A stretch of DNA of 34,363 nt from CAZFQG01 sp964520785 (GTDB lineage: Bacteria > Planctomycetota > Planctomycetia > Pirellulales > Thermoguttaceae): assembly GCA_964520785.1 (NCBI GenBank), contig CAZFQG010000050.1, positions 1-34,363 of the forward strand. Reading direction: 5' to 3'. The notes below the pieces were generated by a model that worked only from the letters and a program-made list of their open reading frames with translations, was not told where the DNA came from and searched no databases. The number at the start of each line of letters is the position of its first letter. Position 1 is the stretch's first letter. This document shows positions 32,399-34,363 of the stretch, piece by piece. A program made the translations under genes and the position numbers.

Positions 32399-33169
32399 CT
32401 ACGGATTTTCGGCGAAATCCATCCAGAACCGGCCGATCAGGTCGTGTAGCGCCGCGACCGCCTCGGCAAGCACCCGCTCCCCCTTTTCGGCCGAGGCCAG
32501 GGAGGGGCTCCCGAAGACGCCCGTCTTGGAGAGCTTGTCGAAGGGTCGGTAGCACGAGGCCGCCGCGGCGTGCAACAAATCGAAATGCATCGCTTCGACA
32601 CGATGTTGGATGCCGTCGTCCTCGGCGGACGCCATATCGACAATCTCCGGCCGGACGGCCTGGAGGATGCTCGTCTCGAATTCGCACGCATGCCCCACCG
32701 ACCCCAGCGGCCCGTCTTGCAGGTGTTTCAATCTCGAGGCGCAGGGCGAAAACCACGAAGTCACGAGAATCTCGGCCTCGGGGTGCTTCTGGCCGCGTTG
32801 TTCGCCCAAGACGCCGCAAATCGCCGAATTGCCGCCGTGGCTGTTGAGCAACAGAATGCGCCGAAAGCCGTGACGGACGACCGATTCGACCACGTCGACG
32901 ACCCAGCGACGAAACGTCTCGTGGCCGAGCGTCAACGTGCCCGGGAAAGCCATGTGGTGTTCGGAACAACCGACCGCGAGCGTCGGCGCGATCAGCAGAC
33001 GGCCATCGAACGCCGCGTCGAGCCGATCGACAACGGCCTCGATGATGATCGTATCGGTGCCCAGCGGCAGATGCGCCCCGTGCTGTTCGGTCGCCGCCAC
33101 CGGAACGACCACCGGCGTCCGGCGGTCCAGGGCATCCAGTTCGGAGCGTCTCAAATTGTGCCAGCGCAT
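32399..33169 (-). CDS. Creatininase-family amidohydrolase
   Basis: The 256-residue length is standard. Metal-binding motifs of the creatininase fold are present: VPVAATEQHGAHLPLGTDT (E28, H30, D39), LLNSHGGNSA (about 108-117), and GHACEFETS (about 162-170) with the late Glu. Family members hydrolyse cyclic amides such as creatinine or open and cleave amide-type bonds in modified sugars or cofactors (MftE, ArfB). The true substrate cannot be told. AGGAG stands 7 nt before the ATG, inside the end of the upstream enolase-superfamily gene, whose stop is 4 bp away, so the two are one operon and probably act in one pathway. Confidence 0.9.
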   Translation of the reverse strand: MRWHNLRRSELDALDRRTPVVVPVAATEQHGAHLPLGTDTIIIEAVVDRLDAAFDGRLLIAPTLAVGCSEHHMAFPGTLTLGHETFRRWVVDVVESVVRHGFRRILLLNSHGGNSAICGVLGEQRGQKHPEAEILVTSWFSPCASRLKHLQDGPLGSVGHACEFETSILQAVRPEIVDMASAEDDGIQHRVEAMHFDLLHAAAASCYRPFDKLSKTGVFGSPSLASAEKGERVLAEAVAALHDLIGRFWMDFAENP

Positions 33170-33173
33170 CAGC

Positions 33174-34271
33174 TTACTCCTGTCGGTAGCGGTCCAGTGC
33201 TTCGCGATCCAACTCGACCCCCAATCCGGGGCCGTCGGGCACGACCAGGCAGCCGTCCTCCATGGCGATGGGCTCCACGATGAGGTCGTCTTCGCGCATC
33301 AGGTGGCCCACGATATCGCACGGCAGCCGGCAGCCGGCCGCGGCGGCCGCATGGACGCTGCTCATATCTCGGACACCCAGGTCCATCCCGGTGCCGCGCC
33401 ACGCGGGACAACCGGCGGCTTGCGCCGTCCTTGCCCACTCGGTGAATTCCTTCAACGGACCCAGCAGATTGTAGTAGTCGGCCGCATCCACCCGCAGTGC
33501 CGCGATCAGATCTCCAAAGCAATTCAGGTGCAGTGCAAGCGGTTGGGGGATTTTTTTCCGCAGCAATACATACCAGTCCAGACGATGCTGGGGCACGGGG
33601 CTTTCGAACGTGACGCCGTCAAGGCCGGCGAGCGACGAAGAGACCTCCAATGCCCCGGCCGGATTCTCGAAACGTTCATTGGGGTCCAAAACCACCGAAA
33701 AATGCGGCGCTACGTCGCGGACCGCCCGAACGCGTTCGGCAATCGGGTCACCCAGTTTGCACTTCATCTTCACGCCGCGAAATCCCAACTCGACCGCCTT
33801 CCGGGCCCGGCGTGCCGTGTCTTCCGGCGTCGCCCGACCCATCCAATAGTCGATTCGGACACGATCGATCAACCGGCCGCCGAGCAGATGCCAGACCGGC
33901 ACGCCCCAATGCTTGCCCAGCAGGTCGAGCCACGCCATCTCGAACGCCTCGTAGATGATATAGGACTCGTAGTCGTCTCCATGGGGCAACGGGAGATTGC
34001 CCACCGGCAGTTCGGCCAACGTCATTCCGATGATCACTTGGGCGTATCGTTCGAGGGGAGCCCGCAAGTCGCCACGGCGCGGCTCGCCCAGACCGACCAG
34101 GCCGGTATCGCTTTCCAGCTCGATAATCCATTTGGGGAACTCCCAGAAGTTGGCGGTCCTTCCGCTCACCGGATCGGCCGCGCACAGCCGATCCTCCACG
34201 CCGGGGGAGTGTACCGTGTCCGCCTTCATGGGGACTACGAGCTTGTGGATACGGACGTCGACGATCTTCAT
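33174..34271 (-). CDS. Enolase-superfamily dehydratase/racemase (mandelate racemase type)
   Basis: The 365-residue protein has the N-terminal capping domain (to about 130), with the usual opening MKIVDVRIHKLVVPM, and a barrel domain. Catalytic KxK is in GFRGVKMKCKLGD (about 166-171). The first metal ligand is Asp in VVLDPNERFEN (about 193) and the second Glu in TFESPVP (about 222). At the third-ligand position (about 247) the sequence is LALHLNCFGD instead of the usual Glu, a variant I recall in related planctomycete proteins. CDIVGHLMREDDLIVEP near the end is typical of this subgroup. It probably dehydrates or epimerises a sugar acid; the substrate is unknown. It forms an operon with the creatininase-family gene and is a likely target of the nearby GntR regulator. 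Confidence 0.88.
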   Translation of the reverse strand: MKIVDVRIHKLVVPMKADTVHSPGVEDRLCAADPVSGRTANFWEFPKWIIELESDTGLVGLGEPRRGDLRAPLERYAQVIIGMTLAELPVGNLPLPHGDDYESYIIYEAFEMAWLDLLGKHWGVPVWHLLGGRLIDRVRIDYWMGRATPEDTARRARKAVELGFRGVKMKCKLGDPIAERVRAVRDVAPHFSVVLDPNERFENPAGALEVSSSLAGLDGVTFESPVPQHRLDWYVLLRKKIPQPLALHLNCFGDLIAALRVDAADYYNLLGPLKEFTEWARTAQAAGCPAWRGTGMDLGVRDMSSVHAAAAAGCRLPCDIVGHLMREDDLIVEPIAMEDGCLVVPDGPGLGVELDREALDRYRQE

Positions 34272-34363
34272 TGGCCATTCTTGGATAGGGGCCAGGAAAA
34301 AGCGATACTCCGAAAAGTCTGCCCTCGCACGGCGCGCGTCATTTTTCGTACACCTCGAAGATC

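Noticed and set aside
1..34363. tRNA, rRNA or intact insertion-sequence genes
   Set aside because: No tRNA-like T-arm and acceptor pairing, no rRNA-like segments and no DDE or serine/tyrosine recombinase motifs were seen in any frame.

Overview
The window looks like part of a planctomycete chromosome, probably of the Pirellulales type. The evidence is: a 1123-aa beta-helix protein with the planctomycete 'CEPLEDRRML' leader, a CSLREA-type segment and a dockerin; a DUF1559 (H-X9-DG-like) prepilin relic; a dockerin plus PEP-CTERM protein; a BamB-like 'WPQWRGPNRDG' PQQ-propeller protein; a free-standing RNA polymerase alpha-CTD protein; and a GC-rich, loosely packed gene layout. No rRNA, tRNA, CRISPR array or intact transposase was seen.

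Layout. 1-3.4 kb: a heparinase II/III-like protein, a hypothetical protein whose tail is suspect, and the alpha-CTD protein. 3.7-7.1 kb: the giant surface beta-helix protein. 7.3-8.4 kb: an exported nucleoside hydrolase. 8.4-10.8 kb: a minus-strand module made of an Ala-rich protein with a hydrophobic segment, followed by two tandem, equally long paralogues. This resembles a toxin with duplicated immunity genes and is flanked by a 70-bp relic of the nucleoside hydrolase. 11.0-16.2 kb (minus): a PhcB-like methyltransferase, a ketopantoate reductase, an MFS nucleoside-type transporter carrying an EF-hand, and a TauE/SafE exporter. 16.5-18.1 kb (plus): a sigma-54 activator divergent from the exporter. 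The exporter has a textbook -24/-12 sigma-54 promoter facing it. 18.1-20.2 kb (minus): a PQQ-propeller protein and an ankyrin protein whose lipoprotein leader is cut off by an in-frame TGA. 20.7-24.6 kb: an exported planctomycete protein, a small conserved protein and an M14 carboxypeptidase-like protein. 25.4-30.3 kb: a five-bladed-propeller glycosidase-like protein, a leaderless dockerin/PEP-CTERM gene, a frameshifted DUF1559 gene and a secreted hypothetical protein. 30.3-34.3 kb: a GntR regulator, a TIM-barrel-like protein, a creatininase-family protein and an enolase-superfamily enzyme. The last two form an operon.

Three full copies (22466, 24630, 29098) and one degenerate half copy (25316) of a ~108-bp palindromic MITE with TAGTGCTYTGTCAA ends are scattered through the 22-29 kb region. 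One copy supplies the stop codon of its neighbour. This stretch also holds several damaged genes (the DUF1559 frameshift, the leaderless dockerin gene, and a truncated secretion leader in frame with GntR), so it appears to be a decaying accessory segment.

The gene content suggests polysaccharide, sugar-acid and nucleoside scavenging (heparinase-like, propeller glycosidase-like, enolase superfamily, nucleoside hydrolase, nucleoside transporter). The regulatory logic that can be read directly is sigma-54 control of TauE/SafE and probable GntR control of the 31-34 kb catabolic genes.
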